Counted from the stretch's first letter, positions 7,580 to 15,730 are shown. The stretch is DNA of 39,363 nucleotides from Candidatus Auribacterota bacterium (GCA_023144635.1 JAGLFH010000035.1:1-39363); one strand, 5' to 3'. A program made the numbers and translations. The notes: generated by a model from the letters alone, not told the origin.

Positions 7580-7910
7580 TTGCTTGACTCTTTTTTGACT
7601 TATAAAACAGCAAGTAGAAAATAAATAATATAATGCCAAAAACATCTAAAATCTGTCCAATTAAAAAAAGTATTTGCTCAGATATCAAATATTTAAAAGG
7701 CAACATTTTAAGGAACTTACATATAGAAACAACTAAATAAATGATATGTGAAATTAAAAAAAGTAATAATACTTTATTTTTGTATTTACTATAGACCAAA
7801 ACAACCATTACTAACCAAAAGTATGCACTAATTGGATCAAGAATATTAGCATATACATGAAAAAATCTATTCCATGAAAATAAAGCTATTGTAAAAGTGC
7901 TCTCCATCAT
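7563..7910 (-). CDS. Small membrane protein, paralogue of downstream gene
   Basis: This 115-residue protein has about four hydrophobic segments. DPISAYFWLVMVVLVYSKYK then NKVLLLFLISHIIYL matches the equivalent segment of the next gene (YPISIALWLVLAIVLYMKFK then YKFLLLFVFTHFVYF). The pair therefore arose by tandem duplication, with the second copy gaining a C-terminal domain. Two adjacent ATG codons (7910 and 7907) are possible starts; GGAG lies about 14 bases upstream. No function is known. Confidence 0.6.
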   Translation of the reverse strand: MMESTFTIALFSWNRFFHVYANILDPISAYFWLVMVVLVYSKYKNKVLLLFLISHIIYLVVSICKFLKMLPFKYLISEQILFLIGQILDVFGIILFIFYLLFYKSKKSQANESIN

Positions 7911-7968
7911 TTTTTTTAATTCACTCCAAAGTTATTTCTAATTTTGAGGCCTGAACACGTATGTGTTC

Positions 7969-8976
7969 TCAGAAGAAATCTGCGAATTTATTCTTATATT
8001 TAATTAACATGCCGTCTTCATAAATCACAATGTCAAAGTCATCCCATGATTTATAAAAGTTTTTTTCATCCATTTTGCGAATAGTTATAAATTTATTATT
8101 TCTCAGAGCTTCATATATTTTTTTTAACTTTATGTTTGTATTAAGCAATTTTGCCATTATTTTTTGAAAATCGTTTTCATCTAACCTTTTTCTGAGGATA
8201 ACCATTGCTGTTTCTGCTGTTAAATCATGTTCCATATTTTCAAAATTCTTCAAAAAGCGAATCGTTCTGTTTATGAATGTTTTTGATGTAAAAATACCCA
8301 TTGTGCATAATACATCTTCAGATCCTTCCTCAGTAAGATCCTTATTGAGAAAGTTGGCTAATTGACTTACTGTTTTAAGATCTTTCGTTAATACAGAAGC
8401 CAAACACACATGGTGTAGTAAAATATCAGGAACTTGAGCATTCATAATCGTTTCATATTTCAGGAAAACCTCAATTTGCTTTTTTGTTGTTTTAGGATCA
8501 AGCAATGCAGCTAAAAGAAGAGCATTGGAGGAATGCACAACATTTGTTTTATAGTCTTTTTTCGCAATAAAAAGCATTTTGCTTACATTGTAATTCAGCT
8601 TCTTTAATTCTTTTTGATAATAAAAATACGTTCCTATAAATCCTTTATAGGTATTAAAATAATTTGATCTTGGAGGAATAATAACAATACCAGAAAAGCT
8701 CCATTTAATTTTCTTTAACATCAAATAAAAAGCATCAACCTTCTCATCATCATTCAAGACACTACTATTAATTATTTGCTTTAATCTATTTATAAAATAC
8801 GCATCTTTAATTAGATCATTAACAGGAAATTTATCGACGATATTCTGACTTCTTTCTAAAACCTTTTGTGCATTTCGTGCCTCTGGTGGAGCAATCTCTG
8901 TATATACAGTCCTGCTGGTTATCAAAGATATGAAAACCAGAAAAATAAAGAATAAAAATAATTTTATTTTATGCAT
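7969..8976 (-). CDS. Secreted helical protein of unknown function
   Basis: This 335-residue protein has an N-terminal signal peptide or anchor (IKLFLFFIFLVFISLITSRT). The mature part is mostly alpha-helical, with repeated leucine-rich helices (SNALLLAALLDPKTTKKQIE, ILLHHVCLASVLTKDLKTVS) that suggest a HEAT- or TPR-like solenoid, and a short beta-rich C-terminus (DFDIVIYEDGMLIKY). The ATG follows AGGGACGG by six bases. Exported location is inferred; I do not recognise a family. A family-I element (7928-7972) touches its stop codon. Confidence 0.6.
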   Translation of the reverse strand: MHKIKLFLFFIFLVFISLITSRTVYTEIAPPEARNAQKVLERSQNIVDKFPVNDLIKDAYFINRLKQIINSSVLNDDEKVDAFYLMLKKIKWSFSGIVIIPPRSNYFNTYKGFIGTYFYYQKELKKLNYNVSKMLFIAKKDYKTNVVHSSNALLLAALLDPKTTKKQIEVFLKYETIMNAQVPDILLHHVCLASVLTKDLKTVSQLANFLNKDLTEEGSEDVLCTMGIFTSKTFINRTIRFLKNFENMEHDLTAETAMVILRKRLDENDFQKIMAKLLNTNIKLKKIYEALRNNKFITIRKMDEKNFYKSWDDFDIVIYEDGMLIKYKNKFADFF

Positions 8977-9069
8977 CTGCCGTCCCTATCAGGAATAATA
9001 ATTTTAATACTTCCATTTTTGCCTCCATATTTTATTTAATAAGCAATCTAACATTGTTTATATAAAGAT

Positions 9070-9123
9070 TCTAATCCAAAACTCTTGGATATGTTAATTA
9101 GTTAATTAGTTAACTCCGTCCCA
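9070..9123 (-). repeat. Family-I element with ATCCA...TGGAT hairpin
   Basis: ATCCAAAACTCTTGGATATG followed by TTAATTAGTTAACTCCGTCCC is found just beyond the 3' end of the cytosine methyltransferase. A near copy lies at about 11131-11174 beyond the 3' end of the kinase operon. ATCCA/TGGAT can pair to form a small hairpin. It may mark or shape transcript ends. Confidence 0.5.
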
Positions 9124-9147
9124 TTAATATGTCCCGCGTTATGCTTT

Positions 9148-10350
9148 TTACAATACATTTGAAACATTTATGGCAACTTGATAAGCAATTGGAGGAGAAA
9201 CAGAATTACCTATTTGTCCAAGAATTTGGTATACTGCTCCTTTGAATACCCATGATTCAGGAAAGCCTTGAATTAAGCCAACATCTTGAACTGAAAGCCT
9301 AAAATGACCATTTTTTGTGGGGAATGCTGATGCCTTATTTCTATCTGCTTGAACACCGTTAGGCCATATTTGCATATCTCCCCAAGACTTCTGCCCAGCG
9401 GCACTATTTAGTATAGACGTTGTATTTCTCTTCCCTGTAAAGGCACTTCTAATGGTAGGTGCTAAGTTATCAAATCCTATATTTTGTAATCCCAAGCATT
9501 CCCTAACCCCGCTTGTTTTTGCTAACTCTTCGTTGAACAAGGAACAAGTATAGAATGACTTTTTTTGACCCAAATGATTCCAGGTATGGGTAGGCTGAGG
9601 TGGAACAAATTTATTTAATTGTTTTTTATTTTTGAAACCAACAAAAAACACTCTCTTCCTGATTTGTGGAACTCCATAATCTGCGGTATGCATTTTAAAT
9701 GTAGTTAATGAGTAATCTGAAAGTTGATCAAAGATGTATTTCTTAACAAAACCTTTGAACTTTGGACTAAGTATTCCAGGCACATTTTCTGCTATAAATA
9801 CATTAGGCTTTATTATATTGACAGCCCTACTAAATTCTCCCCACATATTTCTTTTATCGTCTATACCTTTTTGTGCACCAGCAATTGAAAATGGTTGGCA
9901 TGGTGGACCACCATGAACTATGTCCACTTTTCCTTGGTAATTACTCCAATCTATTTTTGTAACATCACCTTCTTCGGGTCCACAATTTATATCTCCACAT
10001 AGAAGATTAGAAGATAACGTCTCTTTGCATATGGGTATAAGCTCATAAGATGCTATGTGTTTATAACCAGCCCTAGAAAAGCCCAAGTCCAATCCACCTC
10101 CTCCACTAAAAAGACTGAGAGCCGTAAGTCCATTACTCTTTATTTTTGGCATTAGCAAATCCGGATTAAAAAACGGTATATTTACTTCATGAATACAATC
10201 ATGAAGCCCACGTTGGGCAGCAAGTTTTGATAATCGAGATTCGTGAGATATTTTTCTATATATCTCTCTTTTTTCATCAGTTATATCGTACTCTTTTTGA
10301 GCTGTGTTCTTATAAACTGATGTATTATTAAATAATTTAGTAATTCCCAT
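9148..10350 (-). CDS. DNA (cytosine-5-)-methyltransferase of a type II R-M system
   Basis: This 400-residue enzyme carries the C5-methylase motifs in normal order: motif I FSGGGGLDLGF (81-91), motif IV GGPPCQPFS with catalytic Cys151, motif VI ENVPG (189-192), motif VIII QIRKRVFFVGF (229-239), and C-terminal IGNSVSPPIA (motif X). It transfers a methyl group from S-adenosylmethionine to C5 of cytosine. The first 70 residues are an extension before motif I. The ATG directly abuts the TAA of the preceding endonuclease gene, so the two are co-translated. Methylation would protect the host from that endonuclease. The recognition sequence cannot be read from the protein. Confidence 0.93.
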   Translation of the reverse strand: MGITKLFNNTSVYKNTAQKEYDITDEKREIYRKISHESRLSKLAAQRGLHDCIHEVNIPFFNPDLLMPKIKSNGLTALSLFSGGGGLDLGFSRAGYKHIASYELIPICKETLSSNLLCGDINCGPEEGDVTKIDWSNYQGKVDIVHGGPPCQPFSIAGAQKGIDDKRNMWGEFSRAVNIIKPNVFIAENVPGILSPKFKGFVKKYIFDQLSDYSLTTFKMHTADYGVPQIRKRVFFVGFKNKKQLNKFVPPQPTHTWNHLGQKKSFYTCSLFNEELAKTSGVRECLGLQNIGFDNLAPTIRSAFTGKRNTTSILNSAAGQKSWGDMQIWPNGVQADRNKASAFPTKNGHFRLSVQDVGLIQGFPESWVFKGAVYQILGQIGNSVSPPIAYQVAINVSNVL

Positions 10351-11013
10351 TTATCTCAATCCTTTAAAATACTCATGAACCATAATTCGTAATTGTTCAG
10401 CATGATTTTCTGTGATTTCCGTCCACCCATCAAAATAGGTAAAAGGAATATGTGGATTATTTAAGGTACTTCCTCTTTCAATCAAATATTGTGCTCGATC
10501 TTTGACTATCTCAAGCATTCTCTTTGGGCTATAACACTGTCCTAAGTCTTGTAGTTGTAAATATTGTTCTTTTTTGTATTGCATTTTCTGGATTGCTTTG
10601 GCATCACTGTAGGTATACACATCTTTCTTCCCTATAATACTATGCATATCCTCAAGATTGATTTTGGCAGGTACAAGCTTTGCTAATTTAAAATCCGGTG
10701 AAATATATTTTTCTTTATTTTTAATCCACTCCGCCATCATAGATGGAGAACCATATTTATAGTATTCTCTGCCCTCAATAAAAAAGCCTATAAGCCAATG
10801 TTTATTTTCCCATTTTCTTATATGATCAAGCCCAAAGTCTCTTACTGTAGTAACTGAGCCTTGTGAGGTTGTTTTCAGTTCAAACGGAATAGTTTTTCCA
10901 TCTATTTTCAGAAAAGCATCTATACCAGATCGCCCCTCTGTTTTATCTTTATAAAGGTCAAATAGGGCAATCATTGCATCTTCTCTATCGTCGTCTTGAA
11001 AATTATTTGCCAT
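10351..11013 (-). CDS. Putative type II restriction endonuclease (PD-(D/E)XK)
   Basis: This is a 220-residue protein immediately upstream of and touching the cytosine methyltransferase gene. It has a plausible PD-(D/E)XK centre: SGIDAFLKIDG with Asp32, then TIPFELKTTSQ with Glu45 and Lys47 (FELK). The small single-domain size suits a type IIP enzyme. Metal-dependent cleavage of double-stranded DNA at the methylase target is inferred mainly from the gene pairing. The start is ATG with a weak GGAA site. A short AACA-T-TGTT motif and a possible TATACT -10 box lie just upstream (11025-11050). Confidence 0.75.
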   Translation of the reverse strand: MANNFQDDDREDAMIALFDLYKDKTEGRSGIDAFLKIDGKTIPFELKTTSQGSVTTVRDFGLDHIRKWENKHWLIGFFIEGREYYKYGSPSMMAEWIKNKEKYISPDFKLAKLVPAKINLEDMHSIIGKKDVYTYSDAKAIQKMQYKKEQYLQLQDLGQCYSPKRMLEIVKDRAQYLIERGSTLNNPHIPFTYFDGWTEITENHAEQLRIMVHEYFKGLR

Positions 11014-11130
11014 TTTATTCCTTATTGTTCAGTATAACATTGTTGATATATAGAAAAAAATCTTTATATTACCCTTATAAAAAGGAAAAATTTCCACATA
11101 TTTTATATTATAGTACAAAAAAATACTTTA

Positions 11131-11240
11131 TCCCAAAACTCTTGGATATGTTGATTAAGTTGACTCCGGTCCCTACTTGTCTTAAGTTGATTAGTTAATT
11201 CTAATTTCGAGTTCTGACCCCTTATGTGTTCTTCCCGTCC
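11131..11240 (-). repeat. Tandem family-I elements at the kinase-operon 3' end
   Basis: The region holds CCCAAAACTCTTGGATATG then GATTAAGTTGACTCCGGTCC (about 11131-11174) and a second element, AATTCTAATTTCGAGTTCTG then ACCCCTTATGTGTTC (about 11184-11225), then CCCGTCCCCTATTTGTCC. Both types occur separately elsewhere in the window. Here they are stacked between the TIM-barrel gene stop (11251) and the restriction genes. Confidence 0.5.
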
Positions 11241-11250
11241 CCTATTTGTC

Positions 11251-12456
11251 CTATATGGAATTCCAACTATTTTTATAAATAAGTCCCCGTATATTTTCAA
11301 AGGTATCAACAGCAGCAATATTGCTGTCACCAACATTACTAAAATCCCTGTGTTTTCCACGAACTCCATTTTCTCTAAAAAAAGTGGTGAGATCTAGCGC
11401 AGTTTCAAAAATAAGCTTTAAATACTCTTTAGTTTCAATATATGTGCTTTTTGAAACATCATTGCACTGAACTTTCAGACAATGTAAATAATGTCTAAAT
11501 GCCTCCCGTTCAGAAAACCTTACCGTTGAAGGTTCCGCCCCTTTAAACAAAATATTGGCATATCCAGAGTCAAAAATATCTGGTGCACGTAACTCATCAA
11601 GGAAACCACCTTTATGTGCTGCATCAAGAAATGGTATTTGATATTCAGACAATGCTTGTGGACAATAATACCACGTACTTCTTCGACCACCATTAGAATC
11701 ATCAGAATCATCAAAATCACCTAGGGGAAACATTCTTGTTTTTAGCCATATTCCTGAAGCCATAGCATCCACTTTTGCAAGAGAAAGTAATAATAACTGA
11801 TGACTTGAATAACCAACAATTACTTTATAGCCAAGAATTTTCATTCCAGCCGAAAGATCCATAAGATTTGTTAGCCAAGTTACATTATCTATTAAATAAT
11901 CATCTTTGGGATGCTGTGGAATGACATAAAAACCATCAATCGGATATTCTTCAATTTGTTCAAGTAAAGAATGAATCTTATTTTCACTTTTTAATATGTT
12001 TTCAGATATACAAAGAGTTAAATATTTGGGTATTTCTAAATCATACCTAGAAAGTGACTTTATTATAATACTATTTATAGTATCCCAATCTGCATTGATC
12101 TCTGATAAAAATAGAGTTGGTATAATGAAAGCATCCGCATTCATAGGATTGATATAATCATTAATAATAACATCAATCATCGTATCAATGCCAGAGCCAT
12201 TAAAAAATTTACTAGTACTAAATTTCTCTGGCCAAAATGAATGATCTTGAAGATTTTCCTGTGATGTTCTCGGTATATAAAACTGAGGGTCAAACATTAC
12301 TTGACCATTACTTTTATGGATTTCCTCAGAAGTGGCAATTAGTTGGGCTAAATCCATATTTTTAGGGCTTAAAATAGCAGTTCCACCTGACCATTTTTCA
12401 AATAGCTCTAAGCAATGTGCCTTCATACCGTGACCCATTTGTAAGAAAAGATCCAT
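11251..12456 (-). CDS. TIM-barrel-like protein of a kinase operon
   Basis: This 401-residue protein is the last gene of a three-gene operon with a Ser/Thr kinase. Alternating strands and helices (WSGGTAILSPKNMDLAQLIA; QVMFDPQFYIPR; ADAFIIPTLFLSE; PIDGFYVIPQHP; KVIVGYSSHQLLLLSLAKVD; AMASGIWLKTRMF) suggest a (beta/alpha)8 barrel, distantly like tRNA-guanine transglycosylase-type barrels. No four-residue zinc site is visible. Notable polar residues include DPQFY near residue 57 and the YYCPQALSEYQIPFLD segment. The ATG has GAGG five bases upstream, overlapping the kinase stop. Function unknown; a defence or stress-effector role is inferred from context. Confidence 0.6.
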   Translation of the reverse strand: MDLFLQMGHGMKAHCLELFEKWSGGTAILSPKNMDLAQLIATSEEIHKSNGQVMFDPQFYIPRTSQENLQDHSFWPEKFSTSKFFNGSGIDTMIDVIINDYINPMNADAFIIPTLFLSEINADWDTINSIIIKSLSRYDLEIPKYLTLCISENILKSENKIHSLLEQIEEYPIDGFYVIPQHPKDDYLIDNVTWLTNLMDLSAGMKILGYKVIVGYSSHQLLLLSLAKVDAMASGIWLKTRMFPLGDFDDSDDSNGGRRSTWYYCPQALSEYQIPFLDAAHKGGFLDELRAPDIFDSGYANILFKGAEPSTVRFSEREAFRHYLHCLKVQCNDVSKSTYIETKEYLKLIFETALDLTTFFRENGVRGKHRDFSNVGDSNIAAVDTFENIRGLIYKNSWNSI

Positions 12457-12463
12457 TATAACC

Positions 12464-13327
12464 TCATAAAGTTAAAGTTTTTTTTATAATTTCGAAAAGC
12501 TGAATAGCTTCTGTTATGTTTCTTGGACGCCTTGATATTCTATTATCACCAAGTGTTTTAATAAAACGCGCTAATAAAAATTGATTGTCACCTGAAATCT
12601 TGTAAAGTGGTAAAGGTTGTTGCTCAATTTTTTTAATTACTTGTAAAACATCATCTGTATTTTGAATAAATGGATTATGACCAATTATCATTTCAGCACA
12701 AACTACTCCCAAAGAAAATAAGTCAGTTCTAATATCAATATTTTTTTTACTATTTCTAAATTGTTCTGATGCAGCATATCCAACAGTAAATGGTCCAAAT
12801 GGAGAATCCGTTGGAGTTATTGATGTTAAGTCAAGATGCCTAGAAATCCCAAAATCAATGAGCCAAAATTGATTCATTTGGTCAACCATAATATTTTCAG
12901 GTTTAATATCCCTATGCACAATTTGCATGTTTTCTGATTTATGCAATATTCTAAACATAGTATCAAGAAATTGTACAACTTCAGACACAGAAAATAATTT
13001 GTTTTGAGACAGCAGCTTTCTTAAAGGAGTACCTTCTACATATTCTTCAATTACCCAAATTAGTTCATTCTCATCAGTTATGTTGTCAACATTTGTATCT
13101 ATGATCAATGGTACATTTGCATCTTTAATAAGACTAACGGCTCTTATTTCTCGCTGTAGCCTACTTATATTATTAGAATTTTGTTTTAAAACTTTGAAAA
13201 CAACATCCGAAGAATCTACTTTGCGCGCTTTATATACACACTTTTGACCACCAATAGCGATTTGATTTATTAACTTTAGGGGGGGATTCATTTGAGCTAA
13301 CAACTTTTCAATATCCAAATTTGACAT
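12464..13327 (-). CDS. Hanks-type Ser/Thr protein kinase
   Basis: This is a complete small kinase domain without a transmembrane segment or sensor domain. In the frame that starts at TTG 13336, the motifs are the glycine loop IGGQKCVYKA (28-37), VFK Lys48, helix-C Glu63, HRDIKPEN (141-148), DFG (161-163), an activation segment ending GYAASEQF (186-193) and DIRTDLFSLG. All catalytic residues are present, so it should be active and cytosolic. I favour ATG 13327 over TTG 13336, although the latter overlaps the upstream TGA and has GGTG close by. It lies between the nuclease-like gene and the TIM-barrel gene, with gaps of a few bases. Its substrate is probably one of those partners (inference). 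Confidence 0.88.
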   Translation of the reverse strand: MSNLDIEKLLAQMNPPLKLINQIAIGGQKCVYKARKVDSSDVVFKVLKQNSNNISRLQREIRAVSLIKDANVPLIIDTNVDNITDENELIWVIEEYVEGTPLRKLLSQNKLFSVSEVVQFLDTMFRILHKSENMQIVHRDIKPENIMVDQMNQFWLIDFGISRHLDLTSITPTDSPFGPFTVGYAASEQFRNSKKNIDIRTDLFSLGVVCAEMIIGHNPFIQNTDDVLQVIKKIEQQPLPLYKISGDNQFLLARFIKTLGDNRISRRPRNITEAIQLFEIIKKTLTL

Positions 13328-13332
13328 ATTAT

Positions 13333-14028
13333 TCAATATGCACCCAAAACTTCTCTTCCAATATACTCATTAAAAAACCAAGAGTTTAGGTTAGAAGGAA
13401 TTGAGTATTTCTTTGCATTCTTAACTATTTTATATTCTGTCTCAAAAGAGATAACACCAACATTAGTTTTTTTATATTTTTCAATTAAACTTTTTTTTAC
13501 CGTTTTTGCAGGAAAAAGTGCAAAAGATTTTGATGCAAACTGTGTATTGTTTAAGCATTGTTCCAAGGCTTTTTTCCAATCTTTTAATTTTGCTTCAATT
13601 GAAATGATTTCCTTTAGAAAAAAAATATCTTTTAAAGGTTTTATTTTTACCTTCTTTTGTTTGTTAATTTTAATTAATTCAGCTTCCAATAAATTGCTAA
13701 TGGAATTATTTATCTGAGATATACCATAGCCAAGTTCACATTTAATTTGAGTTTTGTCTTTAAATACTTTTGAATTATATAAGTGATGAAGAACCTTTAT
13801 ATCAATAAAACTGAGGTTATTTCTTTTCTGAGACCACTTCTTATAAATTATTTTATCCCATATAATACAAACCAAATCAGCATAACCAAAACCGGTATAA
13901 GGTTCTTGAATTAAAGAAACTTCATAATTTGAATTCTGATTTATGGATTTAATAAAATTAGACTTTAGGAAATCCGTCAAAAAACGGTATTCAGAATTAT
14001 TAATTTGTCTTGGTTTTTTATATATCAT
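13333..14028 (-). CDS. PD-(D/E)XK-like protein with inserted winged helix
   Basis: This 231-residue protein is the first gene of the kinase operon. The N-terminal 60 residues give a helix and strands ending in GFGYADLVCIIWD. Residues about 70-130 look like a winged helix (LSFIDIKVLHHLYNSKVFKD; GYGISQINNSISNLLEAELI). The chain then returns to IISIEAKLKDWKKALEQC and ASKSFALFPA. The ADLV Asp plus IEAKL (E-x-K) would form a PD-(D/E)XK-type centre split by the DNA-binding insert. Nuclease activity, or a degenerate recognition-only version, is possible. The start is ATG with a poor ribosome-binding site. I do not know a named family. Confidence 0.55.
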   Translation of the reverse strand: MIYKKPRQINNSEYRFLTDFLKSNFIKSINQNSNYEVSLIQEPYTGFGYADLVCIIWDKIIYKKWSQKRNNLSFIDIKVLHHLYNSKVFKDKTQIKCELGYGISQINNSISNLLEAELIKINKQKKVKIKPLKDIFFLKEIISIEAKLKDWKKALEQCLNNTQFASKSFALFPAKTVKKSLIEKYKKTNVGVISFETEYKIVKNAKKYSIPSNLNSWFFNEYIGREVLGAY

Positions 14029-14166
14029 AACTAATATTTCTTTTAAAAATTATAACACTTAAAAGCTAAAGATGCATTTTATATTTTTCATCTAAGGCTA
14101 TTAATAAAATGTTTAATTGCTATACTATTGGCTTATTTCATTTCCCTGCTTTTTAAATCAAAACTA
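14029..14166. other. AT-rich spacer upstream of kinase operon
   Basis: This AT-rich spacer is mostly A/T runs and should hold the promoter of the minus-strand kinase operon. I could not pick a convincing -35/-10 pair. No repeat module is visible here, unlike most other gaps in the window. Confidence 0.3.
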
Positions 14167-14568
14167 TTAACCCGATATCCATTTTTCCCAAAGAAATTTT
14201 GCTATAAAAATGTATGCATAAATTAAAGAACCGAGTTTAACTCCAAAACAAATATTAATTGGAGCATTTAGCCAAGCAGATGCAGATATTTCCGGATCAT
14301 TCAGAATATTGTTTTTTTTTGCTTCATGAAAACGATGAAAACCACCCCAAATTAAAGTACCAAAAACATATTGAAAAAGATCAAGCATAAGTGAACAAAC
14401 TAAATAGTATAAAGATAAAAGCAATTCATACGGGATTTTAGGAAAAGTACTGTTCTCCATTCTGAAAATCCATACTAATGCGATTCCTGCAAAAGCTAAT
14501 TGACGACTGATGTCGCTTGTTTTTCCAGAACGAATATAATAAGCTTTCTTGTACTCACTTAGTTTCAT
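14167..14568 (-). CDS. Small membrane protein in the defence-like region
   Basis: This 133-residue protein, counted from ATG 14568, has GAGG about 11 bases upstream. A longer frame with a TTG start reaches 14637. The sequence opens with a short basic segment (KLSEYKKAYYIRSGKTSDIS). Hydrophobic helices follow at about 25-37 (FAGIALVWIFRM), 44-68 (YELLLSLYYLVCSLMLDLFQ) and 103-125. The spacing of helices and the ISRQLAFAGIALVWIFR segment recall small membrane proteins near immune or toxin genes. No family is assigned. It could be a membrane effector for the neighbouring kinase operon, but it is separated from it by 138 bp. Confidence 0.5.
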   Translation of the reverse strand: MKLSEYKKAYYIRSGKTSDISRQLAFAGIALVWIFRMENSTFPKIPYELLLSLYYLVCSLMLDLFQYVFGTLIWGGFHRFHEAKKNNILNDPEISASAWLNAPINICFGVKLGSLIYAYIFIAKFLWEKWISG

Positions 14569-14752
14569 CTTTATTTTTTCCTCTATTTGCTCCAGTACTT
14601 GTCGTCCGAGGGGGTTTTGTAGATAATTTCTTTTCAATTATTATTTCAGTGAGTCTTTTTTTTTCTTTTCTTTTATCACTTTTTTTACACAAAAAAATAC
14701 CTCCTTTTTCACTATTATTAGTATTTAAATGAATCTCGTTGATGAAAGTCAA
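14555..14752 (-). CDS. Possible Lys-rich small protein (doubtful)
   Basis: A 65-codon frame ends at 14555, overlapping the membrane-protein start by 14 bases (an ATGA-like overlap, ATGAAACTAAGTGA). It would use a TTG start. The frame stays open upstream for about 20 more codons without an ATG. The composition is very rich in Lys, Glu and Thr (KKSDKRKEKKRLTEIIIEKK). It could be a leader peptide, the tail of a decayed gene, or chance. I include it because the overlap is typical of coupled genes. Confidence 0.25.
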   Translation of the reverse strand: MTFINEIHLNTNNSEKGGIFLCKKSDKRKEKKRLTEIIIEKKLSTKPPRTTSTGANRGKNKDETK

Positions 14753-14906
14753 ACCTTCACTATTAATTTTCTTCTTACTTTTTCCTCCTTTTGCCCATGC
14801 TTTAAATTCAGGTGTTTAACATTATTAAGATAATTAAAATTTATATTATTTTTATCTTTCCCCATCTGTAGCTTTTAAGAATTCAGTTTTCCAACACCCA
14901 TTCCTA

Positions 14907-15039
14907 TTTTTCACGAAGTTAGTATGCTGTCAGATGCGAGGCGTGCGAGTAAAAGGTGATGATGGCGTATGCGTTATACGTCAAAGAGCCTTTTATGAAG
15001 TACAACGACGCAGATGCAGTATAATAGCTTCGTGAAAAA
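14907..15039. mobile_element. MITE-like hairpin element, copy 1
   Basis: This about 133-bp element has terminal inverted repeats TTTTTCACGAAG...CTTCGTGAAAAA. Inner matching parts are CAGATGCG/CGCAGATG and AAAAGG/CCTTTT, and the centre is GCGTAT-gcgtt-ATACGT. The whole element can fold into one long imperfect hairpin. It encodes nothing. A second copy lies 117 bp to the right in the same orientation. Confidence 0.75.
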
Positions 15040-15156
15040 GCCGCCGCCCGAAACCTGGGTACAAAAAAGCGGTAGCAATTTGCGGTTCCACCACGGCGGT
15101 TTTCATTTATATATTATTACGTTTTACAAGGGCTTTCTTTTTTATCTGCGCTCATT
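15040..15156. other. Spacer between MITE copies
   Basis: No gene. It contains GCGGT...GCGGTTCCACCACGGCGG and a ...TTTTCATTTATAT stretch resembling the sequence around the ilvE promoter (25068-25100), so it may itself be a degraded module. Confidence 0.35.
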
Positions 15157-15286
15157 TTTTTCACGGAGTAAGTATGTTGTAGATACGAGGCGTGCGAGTA
15201 AAAGGTGATGAAGGCGTATGCGTTATACGTCAAAGAACCTTTTAAGCAGCACAACGAAGCAGATACAGCATAATAAGTTCGTGAAA
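15157..15286. mobile_element. MITE-like hairpin element, copy 2
   Basis: This copy shares the central GGCGTATGCGTTATACGTCA and the GAGGCGTGCGAGTAAAAGGT segment with copy 1. The ends are slightly diverged (TTTTTTCACGGAG and GTTCGTGAAA). Its right end is directly adjacent to the stop codon (15287-15289) of the minus-strand secreted protein. The two copies differ at scattered positions, so they look like separate insertions or an old tandem duplication. Confidence 0.75.
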
Positions 15287-15721
15287 TTATTTTTTAAAAA
15301 GGCAGTCATAAAACGCTGCATCTTTTTCATCTGGTTTAATAGTAAATTCTTTTATATTTTTGATTTTGCGATTTATTGGGTCTATAACAGAGAAGACGAC
15401 TTTACCTTGTTTAGTATTACTTTGAATATATCTAACGAGGATAGGGGTTTTTTTGTGAGACAGAACGGTAAACACAGTTGGATGAAGAAACAGTTTACCA
15501 TAATGGATAAATTGTTTCGTTTCAGGATGCCAAATTTTAACATCAAAGACACCACCTGCGTTACCGGGTGTGAGCATTTCAACGGATTGCGCAGGAACAA
15601 GTTTATCCAGATGACCATCAAGATTGATATCAATTTCTTGTTCAACGAACCACGGAGTTTCGGCAATGCAGATAAACGGAATAAATAAAAAGATAAAAGT
15701 AATAACTATTTTTTTTAGCAT
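15287..15721 (-). CDS. Small secreted protein of unknown function
   Basis: From the ATG at 15721 this is 144 residues; AGGTG lies eight bases upstream. GTG 15730 is an alternative. A signal peptide is clear (LKKIVITFIFLFIPFICIAE). The mature domain begins TPWFVEQEIDINLDGHLDKL. The DINLDGHLD piece resembles a calcium-binding dockerin or FG-GAP-type loop, as seen in proteins that parse 'quantity' repeats. The rest is beta-rich. Periplasmic or outer-membrane location is inferred. The stop codon abuts a MITE, which may have fixed its current 3' end. Confidence 0.6.
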   Translation of the reverse strand: MLKKIVITFIFLFIPFICIAETPWFVEQEIDINLDGHLDKLVPAQSVEMLTPGNAGGVFDVKIWHPETKQFIHYGKLFLHPTVFTVLSHKKTPILVRYIQSNTKQGKVVFSVIDPINRKIKNIKEFTIKPDEKDAAFYDCLFKK

Positions 15722-15730
15722 TTTGAACAC

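Noticed and set aside
11251..12456. Calling the TIM-barrel-like protein a tRNA-guanine transglycosylase or DpdA
   Set aside because: I see no CxCxxC-x-H zinc site and no clear catalytic Asp context; the resemblance is only to the general barrel pattern.
15218..15688. A 156-codon plus-strand frame
   Set aside because: It is antisense to the secreted protein at 15287-15721, which has a clear signal peptide and ribosome-binding site; the frame also includes the MITE.
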